DNA from: Arthrobacter sp. S39
Lineage (GTDB): Bacteria > Actinomycetota > Actinomycetes > Actinomycetales > Micrococcaceae
Reading direction: 5' to 3'
DNA: 64,000 nucleotides
NCBI RefSeq assembly: GCF_004320525.1
Contig: NZ_SIHX01000001.1
Coordinates: forward strand, 1 to 64,000
Of this stretch, positions 9,356 through 18,000 are shown piece after piece (the stretch's first letter is position 1; each line of letters opens with the position of its first letter). Below the pieces are notes generated by a model. That model was given only the letters and a program-made list of their open reading frames with translations. It did not search any database and had not been told where the DNA came from. The translations under genes and the position numbers were made by a program.

Positions 9356-9934
9356 GACTGCACCGCGGCCGTGCCGATTTGGCAGTTAGTGTCTCGGGGT
9401 CCACATCGCGCCTTCCAAACTCATGATTTCTGTTCACTAGAAGTTATGCTTTTGGAATTGAATTAGCCCCAGTGGTAGCTACGCGTATTTTTCATATTTG
9501 ATACTCAGATAAAAGTTCAAGGTACTCAGGTGTTCGAGGCCACAGGCGCGGGCGATCAAGAGTAATGCTTCGTGCAGATCGTCGAAGCAGGCTGCGTCCC
9601 AATCTTGACGGCGGGCACTAAGGCTTGCGGCCGCATCTCGCGCCACCATCGGATGCCTGACCCCTGGGGTGAAGTGAATAGGGCCCACCGAGGCGACCTT
9701 GACCAAGAGGTACTAATCATGCGGCCGCATCGACGACAGGAGCTTCCGTCGGACATCGCCGTGCCGCGCTGCGTCGCTCTGTGCCAGCTTGGAGGTTTAC
9801 AGTGCGGGGGCTGGAGCTGTCGGCGCCAACGTCGAGGGCTAATAGTGCTGGACGCCGGTCCGTTTCTTCGCGACAAGCAGGCGCTGGGTGCTGGAGTGCT
9901 TGCGGCTCATGCCGGGGATTTTCGACGGCCCTCC
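9356..9934. other. intergenic gap, possible gene remnant
   Basis: This 579-bp stretch lies between the beta-helix gene start and the Lrp-type gene stop. The minus strand has frames of 75 codons (9479-9706) and 106 codons (9556-9876), but neither resembles a known family or has a convincing ribosome site. It may hold a decayed gene at the right border of the accessory segment. The promoter of the beta-helix gene should lie in 9356-9450. Confidence 0.4.
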
Positions 9935-10408
9935 CTACCGCGTATCCACATCCTCAAAAACAAGAAAAGTTTGCGTATCCAGCACTCCCGGCATGGACTG
10001 CAGCTGGTCAAAGATGACCCGGCGCAGGTCGATGTTGTCCACGGCGCGGACCAGGAGAATCACGTCGAAGTCGCCGCCCACCAGAGCGATGTGGTGCACC
10101 TCAGGTATGGTGCGCAGCTGCTCACGCAGTTCACGCCAGGAATGCTGGCTTACCTTCAGGGTCACGTAGGCGGATGACCTCAGCCCGGCTTTGATCGGGT
10201 CCACCAGCGCCGTGAACTTAGTCAGGACACCGTCGCCGGTGAGCCTGGCGATCCGCGTGTAGGCATGCGCCCGGGAGATGTGGACGTTCTCCGCTACCTG
10301 GGTCACAGACATACGGCCGTCCCTGGTCAGCTCCGCAATGATCCTGCGGTCGATGTCGTCCAGCGGTGCCGGTTCCGTGCCCGCCTCCGGTGCTGCCATT
10401 CTGTCCAC
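9935..10408 (-). CDS. Lrp/AsnC-family transcriptional regulator
   Basis: This 157-residue protein has an N-terminal winged HTH (DIDRRIIAELTRDGRMSVTQ, then VAENVHISRAHAYTRIARL) and a C-terminal ligand-binding RAM domain (YVTLKVSQHSWRELREQL, then EVHHIALVGGDFDVILLVR). It is transcribed divergently from the E1alpha-E1beta-E2 genes with a 151-bp shared region, the usual arrangement for an Lrp-type regulator of branched-chain ketoacid dehydrogenase. The likely effector is an amino or keto acid. The start is GTG at 10408 or ATG at 10399; the sequence does not decide between them. Confidence 0.85.
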   Translation of the reverse strand: MDRMAAPEAGTEPAPLDDIDRRIIAELTRDGRMSVTQVAENVHISRAHAYTRIARLTGDGVLTKFTALVDPIKAGLRSSAYVTLKVSQHSWRELREQLRTIPEVHHIALVGGDFDVILLVRAVDNIDLRRVIFDQLQSMPGVLDTQTFLVFEDVDTR

Positions 10409-10559
10409 TGCCCCTGCCCGTATCGTGCATCACATTTGCAATTCGTCTTCCAGAGTAGGCCTATGGGCCGTACTTCTCCAGAATTTCAAAAGAAGCTGGA
10501 TACGAAACCTGCCGCAGGACAATACTGGGAGTGAATAGTGGCTACAGAAGGACGGACCA
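10409..10559. promoter_or_regulatory. divergent control region, Lrp-type regulator / dehydrogenase operon
   Basis: This AT-richer 151 bp separates the two divergent start codons and must hold both promoters. ATTTGCAATTC at 10434-10444 and GAATTTC at 10480-10486 are candidate half-sites for an Lrp-type protein. A ribosome site, AGAAGGAC, lies just before ATG 10560. Confidence 0.4.
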
Positions 10560-11777
10560 ATGACGATCTCCGCAGACCACACTGCACCGGACCAGGCCGG
10601 CAGGGCCCCGGCCGAGGACGCCCTCACCGAAGCTGCCGAGAAGTTCGGCATCACAGCCGAGGACTACATGCTCCCGGCCCGGCACCAGATCCAGATGGTG
10701 GACCCTGACGGCCGGCTCACGCCGGTTGGCGAGCAGGGCACCGAACCCGGCCACGAGTACCCCCTGCCCGGTGATGAGGAACTGCTGGCTGCCTACGAGC
10801 AGCTTGTTGTCGGACGTCGCGTCAACGACCAGAACTCGGCACTCGTCCGGCAGGGCCGCATGGCCGTGTACCCCTCCAGCCACGGGCAGGAGGCCTGCCA
10901 GGTGGCTGCAGCGCTGTGCCTGTCCCAGGGCGACTGGATGTTCCCCACCTACCGTGACGCCGTCGCCGTGATGACCCGCGGTGTGGATCCCGTCCAGGTG
11001 ATGACCATCTTCCGCGGCGACTGGCACGGCGGCTACGACCCCGCCAAGCACAAAGTGGGCATCCAGTGCACGCCGCTGACCACCCAGCTGCTCCACGCCG
11101 TCGGGGTCGCCCACGCGGCCAAGCTCCGCGGCGAGGACACCGTGGTGCTGGCCATGTGCGGCGACGGCGCCACCAGCGAAGGCGACTTCCACGAGGCCCT
11201 GAACTTCGCCGCCGTCTTCCACCTGCCCGTGGTCTTCTTCGTCCAGAACAACAAATACGCCATCTCGGTGCCGCTGGCGCACCAGTCCGTGGCGCCGTCA
11301 CTCGCGCACAAGGCCGTGGGCTACGGCATGGCCGGCGAACGCGTGGACGGCAACGACGTGGTGGCGCTCCTCGCGGTCCTGGACCGCGCCGTGAAACTCG
11401 CCAGGGAAGGCTCCGGGCCGCTTCTCGTGGAAGCCAATACCTACCGCATGCAGGCCCACACCAACGCCGACGACGCCACCCGCTACCGGCAGGACAGCGA
11501 AGTCGCCGAGTGGCTGGCCAAGGACCCGGTGAACCGAATGCGGACCTACTTGACGGACCGCGGGCTCCTGGACGGCGACGGCGAGGCGCGGATTTCCGAA
11601 AAGGCGGAAGCGGTTGCCGCCCAGCTGCGCGACGGCCTCGGCGAGGACGTGCCGGTGGACCCGCAGGAACTCTTCCGCCACGTCTTCGCCACGCCCACGC
11701 CCCAGCTGAAGGAACAGTCCGCCTTTCTCGCCGACGAACTCGCCCGCGACGCATCATCCCAGGAGGCAGCCCAGTGA
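10560..11777 (+). CDS. bkdA: 2-oxoacid dehydrogenase E1 component, alpha subunit (branched-chain type)
   Basis: This 405-residue protein is the thiamin-diphosphate-binding alpha subunit of a heterotetrameric E1, which decarboxylates a 2-oxoacid and hands the acyl group to E2. The ThDP motif is GDGATSEGDFHEALNFAA at about 201-218, closing at QNNKYAIS near 229-236. The start is ATG 10560 with AGAAGGAC upstream. Its stop overlaps the GTG start of the beta gene. No E3 gene follows, so lipoamide dehydrogenase is supplied from elsewhere. Pyruvate versus branched-chain substrate cannot be proved from sequence; alpha/beta E1 architecture and the Lrp-type neighbour favour branched-chain. Confidence 0.85.
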   Translation: MTISADHTAPDQAGRAPAEDALTEAAEKFGITAEDYMLPARHQIQMVDPDGRLTPVGEQGTEPGHEYPLPGDEELLAAYEQLVVGRRVNDQNSALVRQGRMAVYPSSHGQEACQVAAALCLSQGDWMFPTYRDAVAVMTRGVDPVQVMTIFRGDWHGGYDPAKHKVGIQCTPLTTQLLHAVGVAHAAKLRGEDTVVLAMCGDGATSEGDFHEALNFAAVFHLPVVFFVQNNKYAISVPLAHQSVAPSLAHKAVGYGMAGERVDGNDVVALLAVLDRAVKLAREGSGPLLVEANTYRMQAHTNADDATRYRQDSEVAEWLAKDPVNRMRTYLTDRGLLDGDGEARISEKAEAVAAQLRDGLGEDVPVDPQELFRHVFATPTPQLKEQSAFLADELARDASSQEAAQ

Positions 11778-12886
11778 GCCCCACCGTCACCACCTCATCC
11801 GAGGCCAACGGCAACGTCAGCGCCGCCACCGCCCGCGCAGCAGCGTCGGCCGCCGCCACCGCTGATGCCGCCGGCCCCCAGCCGGTCACCATGGCCAAGG
11901 CGCTCAACACCGCACTGGCGGACGCAATGCACGCCGACCCGTCCGTCCTGGTGTTCGGCGAGGACGTGGGAACGCTGGGCGGGGTCTTCCGCATCACCGA
12001 CGGCCTCACCAAGACCTTCGGGGAGCAGCGCTGCTTCGACACACCGCTGGCCGAGTCCGGCATCGTGGGCATGGCCGTGGGCATGGCCATGAACGGGATG
12101 CGTCCCGTGATCGAAATGCAGTTCGACGCTTTCGCGTATCCGGCGTTTGAACAGATCGTCAGCCACGTGGCCAAGATGCACAACCGCACCAAGGGCGCCG
12201 TGAAACTGCCGATGGTCATCCGGGTTCCCTACGCCGGCGGCATCGGGGGAGTGGAGCACCACTGCGACTCCTCCGAGTCCTACTACGCCCACACGGCCGG
12301 CCTCAAGGTCTTCACCCCGGCCACCGTTCCGGACGCGTACCGGATGCTCCGCGAAGCCATCGACTCGGACGACCCCGTGATGTTTATGGAGCCGAAGAAG
12401 CTGTACTGGTCCAAGGACATGGTGGACCTGGACGAGCTCCGGGAGCAGCACTCCGCCAACGCGAAGGCGGGCCGGTCCTCGGAAGGCCGTGCCGCCGTCG
12501 CCCGTCCCGGCACCGACGCAACGCTGATCGCCTACGGGCCGTCCGTCCCCACCGCCCTCGCTGCCGCCGAGGCGGCCGCCCTGGAAGGGCGCTCGCTGGA
12601 AGTCATCGACGTGCGAACGATCGTCCCATTCGACGACGAAACCGTCTGCGCATCCGTCCGCAAGACCGGCCGGGCCGTGGTGATCGCTGAGGCGCACGGC
12701 TTCGCGTCCGTGTCCTCGGAGATAGTGGCCAGGGTCCAGGAACGCTGCTTCCACCACCTGGCCGCCCCCATCCGCCGCGTCACCGGATTCGACGTCCCGT
12801 ACCCGGCACCGAAGCTTGAGAAGTACTACCTGCCCGGCGTGGACCGCATCCTCGACGCCGTCGACGACCTCCAGTGGGAGAACTGA
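11774..12886 (+). CDS. bkdB: 2-oxoacid dehydrogenase E1 component, beta subunit
   Basis: The start is GTG 11774, overlapping the alpha-subunit TGA, so translation is probably coupled. The product is 370 residues: an Ala/Thr-rich extension of about 35 residues, then the transketolase pyrimidine-binding domain (VTMAKALNTALADAM, VLVFGEDVGTLGGVF, RCFDTPLAESGIVGMAVG) and the transketolase C-terminal domain (LEVIDVRTIVPFD, VIAEAH). It pairs with the alpha subunit to form the active E1. The same frame stays open far upstream inside the alpha gene; that is a GC-rich artefact. Confidence 0.88.
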   Translation: MSPTVTTSSEANGNVSAATARAAASAAATADAAGPQPVTMAKALNTALADAMHADPSVLVFGEDVGTLGGVFRITDGLTKTFGEQRCFDTPLAESGIVGMAVGMAMNGMRPVIEMQFDAFAYPAFEQIVSHVAKMHNRTKGAVKLPMVIRVPYAGGIGGVEHHCDSSESYYAHTAGLKVFTPATVPDAYRMLREAIDSDDPVMFMEPKKLYWSKDMVDLDELREQHSANAKAGRSSEGRAAVARPGTDATLIAYGPSVPTALAAAEAAALEGRSLEVIDVRTIVPFDDETVCASVRKTGRAVVIAEAHGFASVSSEIVARVQERCFHHLAAPIRRVTGFDVPYPAPKLEKYYLPGVDRILDAVDDLQWEN

Positions 12887-12888
12887 CC

Positions 12889-14403
12889 ATGAGTGAAACG
12901 AAAGTATTCCTGCTCCCGGACCTGGGCGAAGGCCTCACCGAAGCCGAACTGATCGGCTGGCTCGTTGCCGTGGGGGACGAGATCCGAGTGGACCAGCCCA
13001 TCGCCGAAGTTGAAACTGCCAAGTCGGTGGTGGAGGTCCCGTCCCCGTACGCAGGCACCGTTGCCGTGCTTCACGGTGAGCCGGGACAGACCCTGGACGT
13101 GGGGAAGCCGCTGATCTCGGTGACGCCTGTGGGAGTTGGGCCGAGGGTGGAGCCTGCCGGAAGCGAGCCTGCTAATACCCCCGCCGGCCCGGTGGTTGAG
13201 CCTGCCGAAACCGAACTTGGGGATACGGCAATTGACACCGAACCGGCGCATGCGGAGGCGGAGACCTACCGTGAAGAAGAAAAGGCCGGGTCTGGCAACG
13301 TGCTGATCGGGTTCGGCACCCCGGGCGGGCATGGCGTTGCACGGCGGACGCGGGCACGGAAGAGCTCCGGAACCGCGATAGTTGAGCCTGCCCCTTCAGG
13401 GGTTTCGACAGGCTCAACCACCGATGGCGATCTGTCCCTCCTGCGGACCCGCGTTCCGGGCAAGCTCGGGGCGGTGATTTCCCCGCTGGTCCGGCGTATG
13501 GCCCGCGAGCATGGCGTCGATTTGGGTGAGCTCCATGGCTCGGGGGACAGCGGACTGATAATGCGCAAGGACGTTGAGGCGGCCATCCGGACGGAAGAGC
13601 CGGTGGCGGTTCCGACACGCTCAACCACCCAAGCTCCGGTGGAGGTTTCGACAGGCTCAACCACCGAAGCCCAGGGTGCTCAGGATGCCCGGACCGGTCT
13701 GGGCATCTCCTCCAGGACGCCGGTCAAGGGAGTGCGCAAGGCTGTTGCCGCCAACATGGCGCGCAGCCGCTCGGAAATCCCCGAGGCGACTGTGTGGGTG
13801 GACGTGGATGCTACCGCGCTGGTGGAGCTTCGCAAGGATCTCAAGGCAGGCGCATCCCAGGTGCCGGGCCTGCTGGCATTCATTGCCCGCTTTGTCACCG
13901 CGGGGCTGAAAAAGTACCCGGAGCTGAACACCCGCATCGAAACTGCGGCGGACGGTTCCCAGGAGATCGTCGGGTTTGACGGGATCAACCTGGGCATCGC
14001 AGCCCAGACCGACCGCGGCCTCGTGGTGCCGTCCGTCCGCGGGGCTGAAAAGCTCAGTGCACGCGAGCTGGACACGGAGATCCGCCGGCTAGCCGACGTC
14101 GCGCGCCAAGGAAAGGCAACCCCGGCTGAACTGGGGAGCGGGACGTTCACGCTGAACAACTATGGGGTGTTTGGCGTGGACGGGTCCGCGGCGATCATCA
14201 ACCACCCGGAGGTGGCCATCCTGGGTGTGGGCAGGATCATCGATAAACCATGGGTGGTGAACGGTGAGCTCGCCGTCCGGAAAGTGACTGAGCTGACGCT
14301 GACGTTCGACCACCGCGTGTGCGACGGCGGGACGGCCGCCGGGTTCCTGCGGTTCGTCGCGGACGGCATGGAGAATCCGGGATCCGTACTCTCGGACCTG
14401 TAG
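12889..14403 (+). CDS. bkdC: dihydrolipoamide acyltransferase (E2)
   Basis: The start is ATG 12889, two bases after the beta-subunit stop. The product is 504 residues. A single lipoyl domain covers about 1-80, with the lipoyl-lysine in VETAKSVVEV. A long Pro/Glu/Thr linker follows (about 80-195). The E3/E1-binding domain comes next (ISPLVRRMAREHGVDLGELH). A second linker leads to the catalytic acyltransferase domain from about 275, ending with the active-site motif DHRVCDGG. Both linkers contain copies of a GGTTTCGACAGGCTCAACC-type repeat read as VSTGSTT or VVEPAET, so part of the linker appears to derive from an intergenic repeat family. Confidence 0.88.
   Translation: MSETKVFLLPDLGEGLTEAELIGWLVAVGDEIRVDQPIAEVETAKSVVEVPSPYAGTVAVLHGEPGQTLDVGKPLISVTPVGVGPRVEPAGSEPANTPAGPVVEPAETELGDTAIDTEPAHAEAETYREEEKAGSGNVLIGFGTPGGHGVARRTRARKSSGTAIVEPAPSGVSTGSTTDGDLSLLRTRVPGKLGAVISPLVRRMAREHGVDLGELHGSGDSGLIMRKDVEAAIRTEEPVAVPTRSTTQAPVEVSTGSTTEAQGAQDARTGLGISSRTPVKGVRKAVAANMARSRSEIPEATVWVDVDATALVELRKDLKAGASQVPGLLAFIARFVTAGLKKYPELNTRIETAADGSQEIVGFDGINLGIAAQTDRGLVVPSVRGAEKLSARELDTEIRRLADVARQGKATPAELGSGTFTLNNYGVFGVDGSAAIINHPEVAILGVGRIIDKPWVVNGELAVRKVTELTLTFDHRVCDGGTAAGFLRFVADGMENPGSVLSDL
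13191..13212. repeat. dispersed repeat inside E2 linker, copy A (reverse orientation)
   Basis: GGTGGTTGAGCCTGCCGAAA lies within the coding sequence and is translated as VVEPAET. It is the reverse complement, with one change, of the core at 13401-13423 and 13644-13666. Confidence 0.7.
13381..13423. repeat. dispersed repeat inside E2 linker, palindromic copy B
   Basis: Here the reverse half GTTGAGCCTGCC is followed by CCTTCAGG and then the forward half GGTTTCGACAGGCTCAACC, giving a potential stem-loop within the coding region. It is translated as VEPAPSGVSTGSTT. Confidence 0.7.
13608..13666. repeat. dispersed repeat inside E2 linker, copies C and D
   Basis: Two direct copies, at 13608-13629 (diverged) and 13644-13666 (identical to copy B), encode VPTRSTT and VSTGSTT. 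They lie in the second linker, before the catalytic domain. Confidence 0.7.
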
Positions 14404-14529
14404 TGGACGCGGATCCAGAGCGAACGGGCCCATGTGGGGCCGCCGTACCTTGTTGCCTGCTCTCTCTGGATTTGCTAGTCAGCTGAGACCCGGAGGCTTT
14501 CTGCCCCTCAATCACCAGTCGCCGGTAAG

Positions 14530-15369
14530 ATGTGCCGGGTGACGAGAAACGGCAGTCGACTCAGCGGCACCAAACAGGAGTGGATCAAGTACGCAGCACT
14601 TCTTGTGTTGGCAGTAGTGGCCTTCGGCGTTGCCGGAATTGCCCTGGCTGGCCCGCGCTCTCCGGAAGAACCGGCAGCCGCTCTGGAGGCCGTCACGCCA
14701 ACCGCCGCTGCCACACCTACTGCCTCGCCGACTCCAACGGCAACAGCAACCGCGACGACCCAGCGGCTGGGAGTCCAGCTTCCGGCGGAGCCCGTCCTGC
14801 TGATTCTCGGCGACTCTTACACCGTCAGCGAGGGCGCAGCTCGAACAGACCAGGGGTGGGCATACCTGGTTGCCGGCGCGCTCGGATACCCGACGAACAT
14901 CGACGGCGAGCCGGGAACCGGGTTCGCGTGGGGCGGTGGCGCGCAGGATGAGTTGGGACTGGAGTACGAGGCCCGGCTGCAGACAATTGCCGAGGATCCG
15001 GCGTTTGTCCCGAACCTCCTTATTCTTCAGGGCGGGCAGAATGACTCCCTGATCGCCGACCCAGAAGAGATCAAAGCGGCCACGGCGCAGACCATCGAAG
15101 CGGCCCGCAGATTATGGCCGGGCGTCCAGGTGGTAGTTCTGGGACCCACAGCGCCACAGCCGTTCGCCGGGGAGTTGCGGGCCACGAACGGCGCGATCCG
15201 GGCAGGCGCCGAAACTGCCAAGGCTCCGTTTGTCGATGCCGCCGAGGGCGGCTGGTTCACCGACGCCAACAGCCCGGGATACGATTTTGACGGCGGGCAC
15301 CCGAACGCCGCCGGCCACGCCCACATTGCCGAGAAGTTCTTGGAGGCCTGGGCCGTCTTAACTGCATGA
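14530..15369 (+). CDS. SGNH/GDSL-type hydrolase with N-terminal membrane anchor
   Basis: This 279-residue protein has one hydrophobic segment (YAALLVLAVVAFGVAGIALA, about 20-39), then a Thr/Ala/Pro-rich linker and an extracytoplasmic SGNH domain. Block I is LILGDSYT, block III is GGQND, and the catalytic Asp-His pair lies in DGGHPNAAGH near the C-terminus. The family hydrolyses esters such as acetyl groups on glycans or lipids; the substrate here is unknown. The start is ATG 14530 or GTG 14539. It stands alone between the E2 gene and a convergent gene. Confidence 0.8.
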   Translation: MCRVTRNGSRLSGTKQEWIKYAALLVLAVVAFGVAGIALAGPRSPEEPAAALEAVTPTAAATPTASPTPTATATATTQRLGVQLPAEPVLLILGDSYTVSEGAARTDQGWAYLVAGALGYPTNIDGEPGTGFAWGGGAQDELGLEYEARLQTIAEDPAFVPNLLILQGGQNDSLIADPEEIKAATAQTIEAARRLWPGVQVVVLGPTAPQPFAGELRATNGAIRAGAETAKAPFVDAAEGGWFTDANSPGYDFDGGHPNAAGHAHIAEKFLEAWAVLTA

Positions 15370-15418
15370 GCGGCACAGACCGTCAAGGCCCCATGCCGCT
15401 CATACGTGCCATTTGGGG

Positions 15419-16294
15419 CTACGCCGCGTCGACCATGCTCACCCGGTCGGTCAGTTCCAGCCACAGCGCCCCTTCGTCCGCCACGCCGCCGGGGCAGGCC
15501 AAGGCCAGTTCCATGAGCCCGCTGCTGCCGGTGGTCGCGCGCATGGCCATCCGGTAGACAACGTCGGCATTGTTGTCGTTCTTGAACCGGAGTTCCGCCT
15601 CCTGCAGTTCAATGTCCTTGCTGCCGTCGCGCAGGCCTACGTATACGGATCCGGCTTCATCCACGACCTCGACGGGCTTGCCCACCGCTTGCTTGACGCC
15701 GCCAATCTCGGTGGCCATGGCCGCAGCAGTCGCTGCTTCGTCGCCGGCGTCGCGGGTGGCAGGCAGGGCATCCTGATGGATCGTAAAAGTACATTGAAGC
15801 CTGGCGTTGCGGTAATTAACTTCGCCCGCCTTCACTGGTTCCTTGGTCCAGCCTTCCGGTTCCCGGATGGACCACACCGGCGGGCTGGTGAAATCGGACT
15901 CATCGAAGAGGTAAACAGCGCTGCCGGCACCGTCCGAGGCCGCCGCGTCCGCTGACTCTTCGGGCGCTGCTGATTCGCTGATGCTCGGCGAGTGGAGGAC
16001 CTCCGGCTGTTTGCTGCCGCCGGAGAGTCCGTTGAACACCAGGACGCCGGCGACGGCGATGACCGCGACGACGCCCGCGCCACCGGCAATCCACCCCCAC
16101 ATGGAAATGCCGGTCTTGGGCGGAGCCTGCATGAACATGGGCGGCTGGCCATAGTGCTGGCTTTGTTCCGGCGACGGCAAGTGGCCGTACCGCAGCGTGG
16201 TGTCAGCGAGCGGTTCAGAACCCCGCTGCTGCGGCGCTGTGTGAGGCTGATTTTTCGCCTGCTGTGGCCAGCCGGGCTGCTCGTTGGTGTTCAC
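15419..16294 (-). CDS. membrane-anchored hypothetical protein
   Basis: The chosen start is GTG 16294, preceded by GGGGAAA, giving 291 residues. The N-terminus is Gln/Pro-rich and probably cytoplasmic. One membrane helix (WIAGGAGVVAVIAVAGVLVF) lies near residues 66-88, and the outer domain has conserved-looking Trp/Cys residues (PPVWSIREPEGW, LQCTFTIHQD). The topology resembles actinobacterial proteins with a disordered cytoplasmic tail and an extracellular domain. I do not recognise the outer domain. It is convergent with the SGNH hydrolase gene. Confidence 0.65.
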   Translation of the reverse strand: MNTNEQPGWPQQAKNQPHTAPQQRGSEPLADTTLRYGHLPSPEQSQHYGQPPMFMQAPPKTGISMWGWIAGGAGVVAVIAVAGVLVFNGLSGGSKQPEVLHSPSISESAAPEESADAAASDGAGSAVYLFDESDFTSPPVWSIREPEGWTKEPVKAGEVNYRNARLQCTFTIHQDALPATRDAGDEAATAAAMATEIGGVKQAVGKPVEVVDEAGSVYVGLRDGSKDIELQEAELRFKNDNNADVVYRMAMRATTGSSGLMELALACPGGVADEGALWLELTDRVSMVDAA

Positions 16295-16377
16295 TGATTT
16301 CCCCAATATTTGACGCGACAAGTGCAAGCCTCATCATGTCGTTACGCGGGGCAGGCCGCGATGGGGAGCTGTGCCCA

Positions 16378-16524
16378 TCAGTTGCGGGCGGGCTTCTCCG
16401 AGTGTTCGAAGCACTGCACGGTGGCAATGAGCGGGCCGCCGTCGTCGGCCTTCTGGTAGCGAGTGACGTGGTTGGTGGTCTTAGCGCAGGAGGCGCAGAA
16501 GCTCTGATGTTGTTTTGTCCCCAT
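16378..16524 (-). CDS. small zinc-ribbon-like protein
   Basis: This 48-residue protein starts at ATG 16524. FCASCAKTTNHVTRYQK with a distal Cys-Phe-Glu-His suggests a CxxC...C..H metal site. A small protein of this kind is plausible as a cold-shock or translation-linked factor, but no function is established. No strong ribosome site is visible. It is divergent from the metallo-hydrolase gene. Confidence 0.55.
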   Translation of the reverse strand: MGTKQHQSFCASCAKTTNHVTRYQKADDGGPLIATVQCFEHSEKPARN

Positions 16525-16691
16525 AAACAGATGGTACGCGGCGGAAAGTTTCCAAGGGGTAAACATTACGTGGCTGATTGAGGGCGCCGGGAGTGTAAGG
16601 CCGCTGGTGCGCGTCCCGGAAACTCCAAGGCCCCGTGAGTAGAATCGAGGCCAAGACGAACGTAACTGCTTGCCGGAGGTATGGAGAAACA

Positions 16692-17507
16692 ATGTCAGAA
16701 TGGCTCGAAGTCGGCGCGGACAACTATGTGCTGGTCACCGAAGGTTCGCTGCTGAACACCGGCCTGATTGTTGGATCCGAGCGGGCCATGGTGATCGATA
16801 CCGGCTGCGGCCCGCGGCAGGGACGCGAAATCCTGGACGCGGTGCGGGAGAAGACCCAGCTGCCCCTCGTGGTGGTCAACACCCACGCCCACTACGACCA
16901 CTTCTTCGGCAACGCCGTGTTCGCCGCGGATGGCGCCACCGAATTCTGGGCCCACGAAAACTGCGCCGCGGAAATCGACGAGCGCGGGGACCTGCAGCGC
17001 CGCTTCGTGGGCACGCTGGAGCCGGAAATGTCCACCGGGGAAGGCGAGAACGTTGAACTGGTGGTACCCAACGCCATCGTCAAAGACCAGCCCGTCCTGG
17101 TGCACCTTGGCGGGGTGACCGCCACCCTCTTCTGGCTGGGCCGCGGCCACACCGACGGCGACTTGCTGGTGGGGACCCCCACCACCCTGTTCGTGGGTGA
17201 CCTCGTGGAGCAGGGCGCACACCCGTCCTTCGAGGATTCCTTCCCCGAGGAATGGGCCGATTCTCTGCGCCACATCTCCGCGCTGCGGCACCGCTACGAA
17301 TTCCTGATCCCCGGCCACGGCCAGCCCTGCAGCGACCAGTTCGTGAAGACCATGGCCAACACCATGACCACGGCCGTTCGCCAGGCCCAGCAGTCCATCC
17401 GCGACGCCCCGTCCGATGCCACCAAGGCCATCCCTGTTCTTCCGTACGGCCCGGAGCAGTCCCGCTGGTTCATCAAGCGACTGCAGGAGACGCGCCCGCA
17501 GCACTGA
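16692..17507 (+). CDS. MBL-fold metallo-hydrolase
   Basis: This 271-residue protein starts at ATG 16692 with GGAGGTATGGAG upstream. The metal-binding motif NTHAHYDHFFGN (HxHxDH) lies near 61-71. Further ligands are in GRGHTDGD, VGDLVE and the terminal PGHG block. The family includes glyoxalase II-like, lactonase and beta-lactamase-like enzymes. No signal peptide is present, so it is probably a cytoplasmic hydrolase. The substrate is unknown. Confidence 0.8.
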   Translation: MSEWLEVGADNYVLVTEGSLLNTGLIVGSERAMVIDTGCGPRQGREILDAVREKTQLPLVVVNTHAHYDHFFGNAVFAADGATEFWAHENCAAEIDERGDLQRRFVGTLEPEMSTGEGENVELVVPNAIVKDQPVLVHLGGVTATLFWLGRGHTDGDLLVGTPTTLFVGDLVEQGAHPSFEDSFPEEWADSLRHISALRHRYEFLIPGHGQPCSDQFVKTMANTMTTAVRQAQQSIRDAPSDATKAIPVLPYGPEQSRWFIKRLQETRPQH

Positions 17508-17593
17508 CGGCGGTGCCGGACGTTCAGGCACATCATGGGTCCCATACAGCTTGACTTGATCAGCCGGAAACATTGTTTCTGTAGCCTCGCTGT

Positions 17594-17737
17594 ATGGGTA
17601 ACTTCGGGGGCACACAGTACGCACGCGACGCACGGCGGGAGCTCCGGCGGCGCCGGATCCGGTGGATGTTGTACGTCTTGTTTGGCGCGTTGGCTGCGGC
17701 CACAGTGGGCATGGTGACGCTGGCCCTCGCCCGCTGA
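17594..17737 (+). CDS. small single-pass membrane protein
   Basis: This 47-residue frame (ATG 17594, TGA at 17735-17737) begins MGNFGGTQYARDARREL, has a strongly basic RRRRIRW stretch, and ends in one hydrophobic helix (MLYVLFGALAAATVGMVTLA). A cytoplasmic basic N-terminus with a C-terminal anchor is predicted. It is the first of three short membrane-protein frames before the ParA-like gene. Function is unknown. Confidence 0.55.
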   Translation: MGNFGGTQYARDARRELRRRRIRWMLYVLFGALAAATVGMVTLALAR

Positions 17738-17848
17738 CGGCGGGTCTTGCGAGCATGGCTTTTGTCATGATTTGTATTGCCGGGGACAAGCCGGTAGCGT
17801 CCTCCCTGATTTGACATGGGGAAATGCTGCTAACCAATGGAGGTTTGT

Positions 17849-17989
17849 ATGGCCCTGTCCGACTATGTCCTGGCGCTCTGCGCGCTGCTGGGCACATTGT
17901 TGATCCCCTTTGCAGTCCTACTCCAGATGCTGCGGCTGAAGCGCCGCGCCATCCGGATCATGCCCACGCCCCACCGCACCCCGAGGTAG
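17849..17989 (+). CDS. small membrane protein
   Basis: This 46-residue frame starts at ATG 17849 with GGAGG six bases upstream, a strong ribosome site. A hydrophobic helix (YVLALCALLGTLLIPFAVLL) is followed by a basic tail (RLKRRAIRIMPTPHRTPR). Function is unknown; the position next to two similar short frames suggests a small membrane protein set. Confidence 0.6.
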   Translation: MALSDYVLALCALLGTLLIPFAVLLQMLRLKRRAIRIMPTPHRTPR

Positions 17990-18000
17990 TTACCGCCAGC

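Noticed and set aside
9479..9876. two short minus-strand frames between the beta-helix and Lrp-type genes
   Set aside because: There is no family resemblance and no ribosome site, so this was left as a possible remnant only.
11066..11773. N-terminal extension of the E1beta frame
   Set aside because: It lies in the E1alpha gene in another frame. GTG 11774 overlapping the stop is the coupled start.
10822..12219. 465-codon frame on the minus strand opposite E1alpha and E1beta
   Set aside because: It is an Arg/Pro/Gly-rich translation typical of antisense frames in GC-rich genes, while the plus strand has clear ThDP enzyme motifs.
16695..17897. 400-codon minus-strand frame opposite the MBL-fold gene
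   Set aside because: It has no family resemblance, and the plus-strand HxHxDH motif is decisive.
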